A stretch of 64,000 nucleotides of DNA. It comes from Apostichopus japonicus. Its lineage: Eukaryota; Echinodermata; Holothuroidea; Aspidochirotida; Stichopodidae. Of the stretch, positions 37,371 through 51,019 are shown piece by piece. A program made the position numbers and the translations under genes. How positions within the stretch are numbered: the first letter of the stretch is position 1; every line of letters begins with the position of its first letter. The stretch lies in the NCBI RefSeq assembly GCF_037975245.1, contig NC_092562.1:26980054-27044053 (forward strand), read 5' to 3'. The notes below the pieces were generated by a model that made no database searches, had not been told where the DNA came from, and worked only from the letters and a program-made list of their open reading frames with translations.

Positions 37371-40300
37371 GTAAGTTTTTAACATAATATTTCATTGTAT
37401 TGTTTTATGTATAGTAGAAGGGTCATGCAATTTGGAAACTTTTCAGACCAGCTATATGCTGCTTATTCACTTCTAACACATTCTGTGATATGGTTACTTC
37501 AATGAAAAACAACATCTTAGTTACTCTTTTCTCAATGTAGTGATCCACCTAATTTGTTCATGTCACTTAGGACTGTCTAAGGATTAGGTTTGTTTGATAA
37601 GCATGATCATGATATAGACACACAATAGAACTGACATATGAGAATACATGACAACTGATATATAACATGAAAATGCATGACGTTTAGGATGGCTGTATTG
37701 TACCCTATTTGTATTTTACCTTTCTCCATTCAAATCATTCATTTTCCCATTAAGCTGCCAACTCACTGGTAACTTGTTACCTCTAGGTGGTCTTCACTGT
37801 CTTTCCTTAGAGTAAACGGCCATCCTCTCTTACCAACACGATCGTTCCTAAGTAACACACAAACATTCACAATGCATTATTTCATCATAAGCTTTTCAAA
37901 GAGAGATAAGAAAAAAAGAGTAGCAATATACTTTCTGTTATCAAATTTAAACAGTCTGTGTAGGTGATAGTCTAAAAATGTACAATGTGGGGCCTGGTAA
38001 GTTATGTCATTGGATATGGGTAGGGCAACCATAATGAGGGACTACTTTAATTACTGATGATGTTACATATTTCGAAAATACAGGTAAAATTAAGTACGAT
38101 CGTACTTTGTAGTAGCTTAATTGTCACATGAAAGAATATGTACTGTTCTAAATCTAATGAAACACTGAATGGTCTAATCTATTTCCGCTTCTATGTTACA
38201 CAATCAAGCACTTATATACCAAATGGTTTCTTATTCTTTTCTTTTCCCTTTATAATGTTTTTTGTTTGCATTTCTAGAATGGCTATACCTACATTGCAAA
38301 CAGTCACATATCTATATATCAATAGAATTTTGTATATGTGCAGTAACTTGAGAATTGTATGTTAAGGCTAAATCATGCACTCACAAAGAGTTGTTGTTTG
38401 GATTATTTTAGGCGGAGGAAGAGCAAGAGTGACAAAGGTATGAATGACTCACAGGCTACACGGACAAAGTTTGGTATGTTCATTTATACATGAGATCACA
38501 TTTCTCTCTCTAATTATCTCTTGGAAAAATTTTCGGACATTTTTTTACTCTGATAGACTCTGCTACTTTGTTACACGAATTATGTGTCAACATTACTTGT
38601 TGGTTATAAACCAATAACCAAATTTCCAGATGGTTTTTGCGGAGACTTAATACAACCTGTGTTTAGGAGAATGATCAACAATTGAGTTTTAATTAGAATA
38701 CTTTATTGATTTCGATGCTGTAACGGTAATCATATAAAGCTCACTCTTTCTTAATTCCCTTCACCGCATGCCTTCTTTCATAAGACGGCATGTTCTCAGT
38801 TAGGCCTTTCTTAAATTTCTACATTTGTAAATGTAAATTGCCTTTAAAGCAATTTATATATTTAATTACAGTCAAATCTACTTCCATGCATTCATCATTC
38901 TCCATATGGCCCCATCGACATTAATATGATTGTATTTTATGACTTATTAGCAATTTTAAAGATTTCAGCTTTTTGAATGAAGACACATGATTACTTGTTG
39001 AAATGTATTTTCCAACATTTGACAGGAACTTCATCTTCAGCATTTAAACCAGATGTAGAACCTGTTACAGTCCTAACTGCAGCGGATGGAGACGATCTTT
39101 ACATCAACATTGTAAAACCTGTCCCGATCCTTGTCACCAATCTTGAAACTTACATGAAAAACTGTGAAGAAAGCAAGTCCAACACCTTAGAGCAACAATT
39201 TCAGGTCGGTCGCATTTTAAAGTATTATTTTGAGTGGAAAGATAAGCTAGATCTTGGTTTAAAAAGGTTACAACATTTACAAAATATCTGGTATGCTGAT
39301 AATGTCGAAGAAGTAATGAAATTGATTTACATAAATAAGAGATCCCTTGAAATCATGGGAAAATCCTGTTCATCTGCTGTCCTATATATTTCCAGATACA
39401 TCAATTTTTATACAATCTCAAATACAATCTAAAAGATCATCAGAATGAAGATCAAATTTAGCAAGCCTAAAATATCATCTGCTGAATAGTACTAAATTTT
39501 CAAAAGCTCACAAGCTTTCAAAAGTACTTTCCCTGAGGCATTGATACTACAAATGAGTCCCAGTCATTGATGAGTGCAATAGATAGTTCAATATGGCGGT
39601 GTGGATAAATACTTTTAGAGCGGCAGTAAACTATTTGTTGAAATTTGTGCACGGTTGACCATTACCTGACTACTTGGGAGTTAACACCAATGACTTTAAA
39701 GAGCTATTCTGAGCATATTTTCCAGCAATATCATGAAATTTTCTTGATGGTGAGGAGGGACAGTGTTTAAATCGACATAGCTGTGACATACAGCCCATCT
39801 GATGCACAATTCAACTTATCTTCTTTAAATTACTAATGACTATTTCATTCAGCTTTCAAAAAAGATATAAGTAGCTTGATCAGATCATGTAGATGGCAAT
39901 GTCACTAAGAATCTACCAAAGTAAACAGAGAGCAAAAACACAAAAGAAGTAATTATAAGTTTATTATACTAGTATGTAGTGACACAATATTTATCAGATA
40001 TGCAAAGTGGCCTCAAGTTCTAAAAACTTACTGCAAAATGTTTAGCATTGCTGAGCAGCTTTAAATATTTATTTGCATGGCATTTATGATTGTTTGGTCT
40101 AAATCTTTGTTATCTCAAGTGATCGCTAGTGATTTTAGCGTTGGTGCCAATAAATATCATGTTTCTATTTGCTTCACTCGAACAGGATCAAGATATGAAA
40201 TCTGAGTATTTTTCTTCAATAAACATATGTGGTAAAATTAATAGATCATTAGGACAACTAGGAATCGAAAGTTTGGAAGTGCTTTGAGTAAAAATTGTTT

Positions 40301-43300
40301 TTACAATATGATATTACTTTATCTGGCCTTTGTTTCTTTGTTGTAACTTATAAGGCTTACTAATGTCGTGGTTAATTTTTCGCACATTAATTACAAATCT
40401 TGACACAAATAATGCAAATGATGTTCTGTTTTGAAATAGAATTGCATCAGTTATATTTTTTTTCAATTATCAATAAATTAGTTTCTCAGTTTTTTGAGCT
40501 AAACCTAGCATCCTTCTGAACACTTAGTCAAGGTTTGTATTTTGAAAATAATGTTATATGATTGATGGCTATGTCTTGTAATCTGTCAAACTGCCAACTC
40601 CTTTACAGGGCTTTAACAAAGGTAAGCAGTTTGCCAGTGAAGTTGGAGAGGAAGACGACAACAGGCAAAAGAACAGATTCAAGAACATGATTGCTTGTAA
40701 GTTTAAACTCTTATAGTTGATAGAATGTCTATGGAATTTAATCTATAGGCAAGAGTGGCAATATCTCTTCCACATTGCTTGTGTCATGTAGCAGTAATGT
40801 AGTAGTAATGTAGTAGTTATAAAGTAGTAGTGTGGTAGTAATGTGGTAGTAATGTGGTAGTAATGTAGTAGTATTGTAGAAGTAATGCAGTAGTAATGCA
40901 GTAGTAATGTAGAAGTATATAGTAGTGATGAAGTAGTAGTGTGGTAGTAATGTAGAAGTAATGTAGAAGTAATGTAGAAGTAATGTAGTAGTAATGTAGT
41001 AGTAATGCAGTAGTAATGTAGAAGTAATGTAGAAGTATGTAGGAGTGATGTGGTAGTAGTGTGGTAGTAATGTGGTAGTAATGTAGTAGTAATGTAGAAG
41101 TAATGACTAGAAGTAATGTAGTAGTAATGTAGTAGTAATGTAGTAGTAATGCAGTAGTAATGTAGAAGTAATGTAGAAGTATATAGTAGTGATGCGGTAG
41201 TAGTGTGGTAGTAATGTAGTAGTAATGTAGAAGTAATGTAAAAGTAATGTAGAAGTAATGTAGTAGTAATCTATTAGTAATGTAGTAGTAATGTAGAAGT
41301 AATGTAAGAGTAATGTGGTAGTAGTGTGTTAGTAATGTAGAAGTATATAGTAGTGATGTGGTAGTAGTGTGTTAGTAATGTAGAAGTAATGCAGTAGTAA
41401 TGTAGAAGTAATGTAGTAGTAATCTATTAGTAATGTAGTAGTAATGTAGAAGTAATGTAAGAGTAATGTGGTAGTAGTGTGTTAGTAATGTAGAAGTAAT
41501 GTAGTAGTGATGTAGGAGTAATGCAGTAGTAAAGTAGTAGTAATCTATTAGTAATGTAGTAGTAATGTAGAAGTAATGTAAGAGTAATGTGGTAGTAGTG
41601 TGTTAGTAATGTAGAAGTATATAGTAGTGATGTGGTAGTAGTGTGTTAGTAATGTAGAAGTAATGCAGTAGTAATGTAGAAGTAATGTAGTAGTAATCTA
41701 TTAGTAATGTAGTAGTAATGTAGAAGTAATGTAAGAGTAATGTGGTAGTAGTGTGTTAGTAATGTAGAAGTAATGTAGTAGTGATGTAGGAGTAATGCAG
41801 TAGTAATGTAGTAGTAATCTATTAGTAATGTAGTAGTAATGTAGAAGTAATGTAAGAGTAATGTGGTAGTAGTGTGTTAGTAATGTAGAAGTAATGTAGA
41901 AGTATATAGTAGTAATGTGGTAGTAGTGTGTTAGTAATTGGAAGTAATGCAGAAGTAATGTAGAAGTAATGTAGTAGTGATGTAGGAGTAATGCAGTAGT
42001 AATGTAGTAGTAATGTAGTAGTAATCTATTAGTAATGTAGTAGTAATGTAGAAATAATGTAAGAGTAATGTGGTAGTAGTGTGTTAGTAATGTAGAAGTA
42101 ATGCAGTAGTAATGTAGAAGTAATGTAGTAGTAATCTATTAGTAATGTAGTAGTAATGTAGAAGTAATGTAAGAGTAATGTGGTAGTAGTGTGTTAGTAA
42201 TGTAGAAGTAATGTAGAAGTATATAGTAGTAATGTGGTAGTAGTGTGTTAGTAATTGGAAGTAATGCAGAAGTAATGTAGAAGTAATGTAGTAGTGATGT
42301 AGGAGTAATGCAGTAGTAATGTAGTAGTAATGTAGTAGTAATCTATTAGTAATGTAGTAGTAATGTAGAAATAATGTAAGAGTAATGTGGTAGTAGTGTG
42401 TTAGTAATGTAGAAGTAATGCAGTAGTAATGTAGAAGTAATGTAGTAGTAATCTATTAGTAATGTAGTAGTAATGTAGAAGTAATGTAAGAGTAATGTGG
42501 TAGTAGTGTGTTAGTAATGTAGAAGTAATGTAGAAGTATATAGTAGTAATGTGGTAGTAGTGTGTTAGTAATTGGAAGTAATGCAGAAGTAATGTAGAAG
42601 TAATGTAGTAGTGATGTAGGAGTAATGCAGTAGTAATGTAGTAGTAATGTAGTAGTAATCTATTAGTAATGTAGTAGTAATGTAGAAATAATGTAAGAGT
42701 AATGTGGTAGTAGTGTGTTAGTAATGTAGAAGTAATGCAGTAGTAATGTAGAAGTAATGTAGTAGTAATCTATTAGTAATGTAGTAGTAATGTAGAAGTA
42801 ATGTAAGAGTAATGTGGTAGTAGTGTGTTAGTAATGTAGAAGTATATAGTACTGATGTGGTAGTAGTGTGTTAGTAATGTAGAAGTATATAGTAGTGATG
42901 TGGTAGTAGTGTGTTAGTAATGTAGAAGTAATGCTGTAGTAATGTAGAAGTAATGTAGAAGTAATGTAGTAGTGATGTAGGAGTAATGCAGTAGTAATGT
43001 AGTAGTAATGTAGAAGTAATGTGGTAGTAGTGTGTTAGTAATGTAGAAGTAATGTAGTAGTAATATATTAGTAATGTAGTAGTAATGTAGAAGTAATGTA
43101 GAAGTAATGTAGTAGTAAATTAGTTGTAATGTAGAAGTAATGTAGCTATATCCTAAACATATCACTTAAAGCATGTGCTTCCATGCCTCTATTTTGTCTT
43201 ACGAGTAACTACTTATTTCCTGTTCCCAAGTTTATTCACCCCTCAATATTCATGCTTAACCACAGATGACAACCTATTGCATCTCATGTGTATATACGAA

Positions 43301-46300
43301 AGTGGTTAGTCATAGCCCTCTGCTACTGTAGTGTATGTGCCTTAGTAATTATCAGTAAAAAAGTAAGTGACGAGTTTATGTCATAGAGAGGGTTCCCCCC
43401 CCCCCTTCCCTCTTCTCAGGAAAATGTAATGACCTAAATAATGTAGTTTTTTGTATGAAGAAGACCTACGATTCCAGACTTCAGAGAGTCAGCCCTTCAG
43501 AGAAAACCCACAACCAAAACCTTATATACTTCTGATGTTGTAGAAATTTAGTAGTAGACCTATTTTGATGATACTAATGTAACATGAGATATTTTTTACT
43601 ATTGGTAGTACTTGTGGAGTTTGATCATTCTTCCCGACTTCCCGACTTCCTGACTTCCCGACATGGACGTTAAGTGGATGTGTGCCGAGAGATTGGCTTC
43701 GGTCAGCTTGCGAGTCTATAAGCCTCCATGGCTTCTTTCGCGAGTTCCTGCTTGCGGGAAGATCACATATACATACATACATACATACACGCATACATAC
43801 ATACATACATACATCATAATTTATTGTTTTTCTTCAATAAATCAGATGACCACTCGAGAGTAATTTTGGAGAAGCTGGAAGGAGACCCTCATTCAGACTA
43901 TTACAATGCAAACTATATTAAGGTAGGTAGATTTTAAGAAATATTCATGAAAGCCTGGCATGTATACTACAAAGAGAACCTCATTCAGAGTATTACAATG
44001 CAAAATACATTGAAGTAAGTAGATTTTAAGAAATATCCATTAAAGCCTGGCACGTAGGCTACAAGGAGAACCTCATTTAGACTTTTACAATGCAAACTAC
44101 ATTACGGTAGGTAGATTTTAAGAAATATTCATGAAAGCCTGGCACATAGGCTACAAGGAGAACCTCATTCAGACTATTGCAATGCAAAATTCATTGAGGT
44201 AAGTAGATTTTAAGAAATATTCATTAAAGCCTGGCATGTAGGCTAAAGGAGAACCTCATTCAGATTAAAATGCAAACTACATTGAGGTTAGTAGATTTTA
44301 AGAAATATTCATGAAATACTGGCAGGTAGGCTACAAGGAGAACCTCATTCAGACTATTACAATGCAAACTACATTGAGGTAAGTATATTTTAAGATATTA
44401 TTCATGAAAGCCTGGCATGTAGACTACAAGGAGAACCGCATTCAGAGTATTACAATGCAAACTACATTAAGGTAGGTAGATTTTAAGAAATATTCATTAA
44501 AGCCTGACATGTAGGCTACAAGGAGAACCTCATTCAGAGTCTTGCAATACAAAATACATTGAGGTAAGTAGATTTTAAGAAATATTCATTAAAGCCTGGC
44601 ATGAAGGCTACAAGGAGAACCTCATTCAGACTATTGCAATGCAAAATTCATTGAGGTAAATAGATTTTAAGAAATATTCATTAAAGCCTGGCATGTAGGC
44701 TAACGGAGAACCTCATTCAGATTAAAATGCAAACTGCATTGAGGTTAGTAGATTTTAAGAAAATATTCATGAAATACTGGCAGGTCGGCTACAAGGAGAA
44801 CCTCATTCAGACTATTACAATGCAAACTACATTGAGGTAAGTATATTTTAAGATATTATTCATGAAAGCCTGGCATGTAGACTACAAGGAGAACCGCATT
44901 CAGAGTATTACAATGCAAACTACATTAAGGTAGGTAGATTTTAAGAAATATTCATTAAAGCCTGACATGTAGGCTACAAGGAGAACCTCATTCAGAGTCT
45001 TGCAATACAAAATACATTGAGATAAGTAGATTTTAAGAAATATTCATTAAAGCCTGGCATGTAGGCTACAAGGAGAACCTCATTCAGACTATTGCAATGC
45101 AAAATACATTGAGGTAAGTAGATTTTAAGAAATATTCATTAAAGCCTGGCATATAGGCTAACGGAGAACCTCATTCAGACTATTACAATGCAAAATACAT
45201 TGAGGTTAGTAGATTTTAAGAAATATTCATGAAATACTGGGATGTAGACTACAAGGAGAACCTCATTCAGACTATTACAATGCAAACTACATTGAGGTAA
45301 GTATATTTTAAGATATTATTCATGAAAGCCTGGCATGTAGACTACAAGGAGAACCGCATTCAGAGTATTACAATGCAAACTATATTAAGGTAGGTAGATT
45401 TTAAGAAATATTCATTAAAGCCTGACATGTAGGCTACAAGGAGAACCTCATTCAGAATATTGCAATACAAAATACATTGAGGTAAGTAGATTTTAAGAAA
45501 TATTCATTAAAGCCTGGCATGTAGGCTACAAGGAGAACCTCATTCAGACTATTGCAATGCAAAATACATTGAGGTAAGTAGATTTTAAGAAATATTCATT
45601 AAAGCCTGGCATGTAGGCTAAAGGAGAACCTTATTCAGATTAAAATGCAAACTACATTGAGGTTAGTAGATTTTAAGAAATATTCATGAAATACTGGCAG
45701 GTAGGCTACAAGGAGAACCTCATCAGACTAATACAATGCAAACTACATTGAGGTAAGTAGGTTTTAAGAAATATTCATTAAAGCCTGGCATGTAGACTAC
45801 TAGGAGAACCGCATTCAGAGTATTACAATGCAAACTACATTAAGGTAGGTAGATTTTAAGAAATATTCATTAAAGCCTGACATGTAGGCTACAAGGATGT
45901 GGTGAGATGAAAGTTTGCTGTATCTTTACATAAATTTAAATCATATTACCCTAAGATATGTTGCTTTAACCCTATCATTCTCTGTTGATGTTTATTATAT
46001 TTTCTCCGTTGTGAACTTTGCAGGGACAGTGTGGTTTGAGACAGTGTGACAATTGTTTTTGCGAATTGTCCTTGACAGGGACACTAGTATCAGACATAGT
46101 GGACACTAATGTCAGACATAGTGTCCCTTTCAGCATTAGTGTCCATTCCACTGTAGACCTCTCTCCACTGATCTTAATTCTTACACACAGTAATTATGTA
46201 GACTGGAGCAGAGTCCAATAGGTCCAACAGAGCAGAGTAATCATTTGGAGAATGATAATTTAGTTATAATATATGGTGGTATTTATTCTCTTCTTATTGT

Positions 46301-49300
46301 AAACGCTTAATTGACTTAGTGTTTCTTGAAGCCAACAAAAAATCTGCTTTGGTGAACTGTTAAAACTGTTTCTTTTAATGAGTTTATATCACTTCTATTA
46401 GCAATCAACTCACAAGGCTTAATTCCAAGGCTAACAGTAAATGAAAAGATACATTTCTACTTTTCTTTACATTATTTATTTTTCATAGAATGCTGAAGAG
46501 TTTAACGCATTCATAGCTTGCCAAGGTAATATTCTTTATTTTTATTATTTTCATGTGTATATAAATCCTAGTTACATGTTTGTCCATAGGACTGTTCCAG
46601 TGCTGTATTACCTGAAATGATTAACATGCAAGCTTGCAATCTACAAACATGACACTAGAATTAGTGTGAGTTTAAGGTTTTGTAGACTACCACTTACAAC
46701 ATCTACACTAACAATAGCAAATGCTAATCTGTTTTAATAGCATCAAATGTTTAGATGATAAGGTTCTGTCATAACATTCAATGCCAAATTTTATGTGTCA
46801 CACTTATCCCCAGCAACATTATGAATTACATGCATGTTGAATTTTAAACAATGCAAAGCATTCAATTGGGGATCATTAGTCATCAAGCATATAATTGTAG
46901 GCTATTGAAAATATTATTTATTATTTAAAAACAATCTCTTGTATCCAAATGTATCGATTGGGATAGTGAATATCTTGATTCTGTTTTGACAGGACCAAAT
47001 ACTGCATCCATTGACGACTTCTGGAGAATGGTGATACAGGAGAAAGTGTTAAATATAGTCATGCTGACAAACCTGATTGAGAAAGGAAAGGTAATAAATG
47101 GGTCTAATATATTTCACTTGTTCGATCCTTAAAACAAAGCAAGAACATCATGAGTTGTTAACAGTATTAGGCTGACCAAACACTGTTTTTCTGAAGGTGC
47201 AAACTACCACCTTCCATAAAAGCAAAGATGACAGTGATGTTTTCATTAGCTATTTGTCTGCAACTCTCTGAAAATGTTCCCTTATCCTCCAAATTTGCAC
47301 CAATCTCTTTGAGTGTGCCCACTAATGTATGGATTCTTTTTCTTTTCTGTTTACCATATGAAAATTTGGGTGTTTTCTCTAAAAATATTGATGTTCAAAA
47401 GATCTTTAAGTTTTAGTGACATTTAGATTCTAAGGACAGGTGGACTTTGAAAATTATTTTCAACAGTAATAACAGGTCTGACTGGAAGTACTTGAAATGA
47501 TTATGTATAGGACTCTCAAACAACCCTTACACAGCAGCTCCGAGGCAACTACAATCACCTTCTTTGGTTCACTACTTTAGTGCTTAAAAGTTGGGGTCAT
47601 TTACGGTAGCTTAAGATTCAAGTTTTTTCTGCTTATACTTCAAGCATTGCCAATATTTGCATTAAAAAAGTCCATGTTTTGAACTACAAGATAGTCCTAG
47701 TTGAAGACTCAATGACTGCTTGCATCACCGAATGGCAATATCTTTTATGACCCAGGTGTTCCTAACTTTAGAGCATCATTAATTCATCCGGTTCCCTCTG
47801 CCAATCACAACCCCCCCCCCCCCCCTCCTTTCATTTTGTTCTAATATTTCAAGAAATTCTACAAATAGGACATCATGAATTCTCTTCCAGGAACGTTGCA
47901 AGCAGTATTGGCCAAAAGCTGTAGGTGACACAAAGAAGTTCGCCACTTGTGAAGTGAAATGGGAGTCGACAGAAAACTTTGCAGATTATGAAATTAGATC
48001 ATTGACTGTCACATTTGTAAGTGAATTGAGTGATACCAAATGTGTATTAAACTTCATGTTAAACTTAATGTTTACAGTGTCCATATGTATCATTTTAGCA
48101 ACACAACTGCTGTGAAGGGAATTTATTTTGGAAGTACTTTGCAATACATTTGCTAAGACCAAATAAATATGTTGTTTATAATGTGATATTCGTGCGTATA
48201 GATTCTTATCTCGTGAACACAAGCCTTTATTTTTTTCATTCATTTTTCATCCTGAGTGTCAGTTTAATTTCAATTTCACTTCAAAAATCATTGTGCAATT
48301 TGAAAATTCCAGTAATATATATCACAGATGATTGCAATTGCTAGGATCTTCTGTCCGAGGTGGGACTGCTTAATTTTGTTTTTATTTACTTTTAATCAGA
48401 GCATATAATAATGTCAGATAAAACACCACTTGAAAAGTTGTAAAAAGAAATTACTAAGTGAACTCTGTGCTTGCAAAGGTGTATTGCAATTTTGTTAATA
48501 TTGTCGGCGGTGTGTTTCTTTACATCATTATATTAAATTTAAATTCCTTGTTTTCATAGGGAAATGAACAAAGGAAAGTCAGAAACTGGCACTACCGAAC
48601 CTGGCCAGACATGGATGTACCACAGCAGGCCACTCCATTGATTGGATTTGCTAAGAAAGTGAAACTACAACAGTCTGCTTCAACTGGTCCCCTAGTGGTT
48701 CACTGCAGGTGATTATTTCTCATTGGAATCGTTTGCATTCAACTCTAATTCACTGCTTATATATAAATCACAGATCAAATACAACAGTGAATAACTTTCT
48801 CTGGGTACCAATTCCAACTTCAGAAATAGAACATCAAAATTGATTTCCAGTATCCAATCGTATAGCTACATCCAAATTTTTTCAAATTCATGCAAGATTT
48901 TTTGAGCTCAAATTCATTCAAAAGGTTGGTTTTAGAGCAAACTTTTACTTAGGGAAGCGTATTCAGCAATAACACAAAGAAGAGATCCAGTATAGTCTTT
49001 CAAGTGTTAGTGTGAGAGAATAGTAGTTCGTTGAATTATTTGCTCAATATAACCAAAATGTCTTTGTTGTAAAGAATTCTGCTTGAATATGAACAATTTA
49101 ACATTCTCAGTAAAGAATGAACAATTATGCAGTTTACATGATCTATAAAAATACAGACAAAAAGCTGTGGAATAGGTTCCCTTTCCCCATCCACACCCTT
49201 CAGTGACAGAAAAGACAAAATCTTTTGTCATATGTATAGTTTTTCACATGTGAGTGCTGCTTTGTTACAAGTTGAGGGAAACTTATCAATTTAAGACATT

Positions 49301-50935
49301 GTCTTCATCATATAACTGCTTCCACTGAATGTTCTCCTTTTATAAGCTCCTTTTCCTATTTTACTATTTGTGGGAGAGACCATGAGATAAAACTATCATG
49401 ATCTGGACCCACTGTACTTGTGGAGTTTGATCATAAAATATTTAGAAGATGTATACCATTTTAGTAATTTGGGAGAGAGGGGGATTCTATTCTATGTGAA
49501 AAAATTGATGCTGTTACTTTCGTATCTGTGCATCAGCATGGCGGTTTTTGGCAGGGTAGGTGATATCCAAGTTCATTTTTTATATTATTATTATTTTAGT
49601 GCTGGTGTGGGGAGGACAGGTACATTCATTGCTCTGAGTACTCTGATGGACACCATCCACAACAAGGACAGAATTGATATCTACGGATTTGTGGAGAAAA
49701 TGAGAGAAAACAGAATTATGATGGTGCAAACTGCTGTGAGTTCTACATTCATGTCAATTCAGTCCTGTGGTTAGTTAAGTTGACATTATGTGTTGTTGCG
49801 TTGAATAGTCACTGGTTCTGATTATTCCGATAAACTCTGATAATGATTGGTTCAATTTATACTGAGGACATATTTCTAACTCAGCAGTTCTTGTTTTGAT
49901 TGGATGAGTTTTCTGCGTTTGTATCTCACAAGCTTATTGATTTATGAAAAAGGTTATGTATCGAGAAAAACACACATGTAAAATTTCGGATGATTTGTTA
50001 ATTGAAATTTCATTATCAAATAAATAATTTCCAGTATTTGTGACAATAACAGCCTCACATTTCTTAACAAACTGCTATAAATCAGTAAACTGTGATCTCA
50101 TAAATACTACTAGTTAAACGTGTTTCTAAACATATACTCCCTTCATTATTATTTTGCAAACAGTTGCAGTTTAAGTTTTTGCACACCTGTCTGCTGGAAG
50201 TTTACTTGACCGGTGAGACAGAGATAACACTAGGGAACATATCTTCCTTTGATGCGGATGAAAAATCACAACAGCTGGACAAGGAATTCAAGGTTAGTTA
50301 AAAAAGTATAGATATTAGAAAATCAGTTATAAAATAAGAAAAAAATGTTCTGAAGCAAAACATCAGTCAACATGACTAAAAAATCACAGAATTTACTCGA
50401 ACTGAGAAAGTGTGAGCATTTTTTGGCAAAATTGTTATCAGCATAGTTCAGAAAGGAAGTCTAACGTTACATTTCTTACAGAGACAAATGGTTAATCTAA
50501 AAACTAAAAGGATTAATAAAATAAACTAGTAAAAGAAAACTTTCATAATTCACCAGCACTAAACTATTTACACAAGTTCCTATATTACCAACAATTTTGT
50601 GGGCAAATTATGAGATGTTTGCAAAAAGATGTTATGCTAAATTTGCTACATTTCTGAAAATCTATGCATGGACTTCATTTGAAGGTAAATATGACACATG
50701 ATAAAACTAAAAATAGTTTCTTTATTTCAACAGCTTTTGTCTAAGTTGGATAAAATGTCAAAGACAGCTCACAAAGCCACAAAGGAACAGGCACAGAAAT
50801 GCCGATTCCCGACAATGATTCCAGGTAAGAAACCAATTTAAATATTTGAAATGTGGAAATTAAATGTGGTGATTGTGATTTCTCTTTCATATTTCTTTCA
50901 TTCTTGTGCAGCAGTGAGGGTATGTATGTATATAT

Positions 50936-51019
<84 letters not shown>

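Noticed and set aside
38977-39432. 151-codon ORF around RPTP exon 3 taken as one CDS
   Set aside because: The sequence after 39204 does not resemble PTP, and exon 4 continues the domain in phase from that donor, so the rest is intron.
49418-49774. 118-codon ORF around RPTP exon 10 taken as one CDS
   Set aside because: Only 49600-49735 matches PTP sequence. The 5' part is intron and the 3' part reads past a GTGAGT donor.
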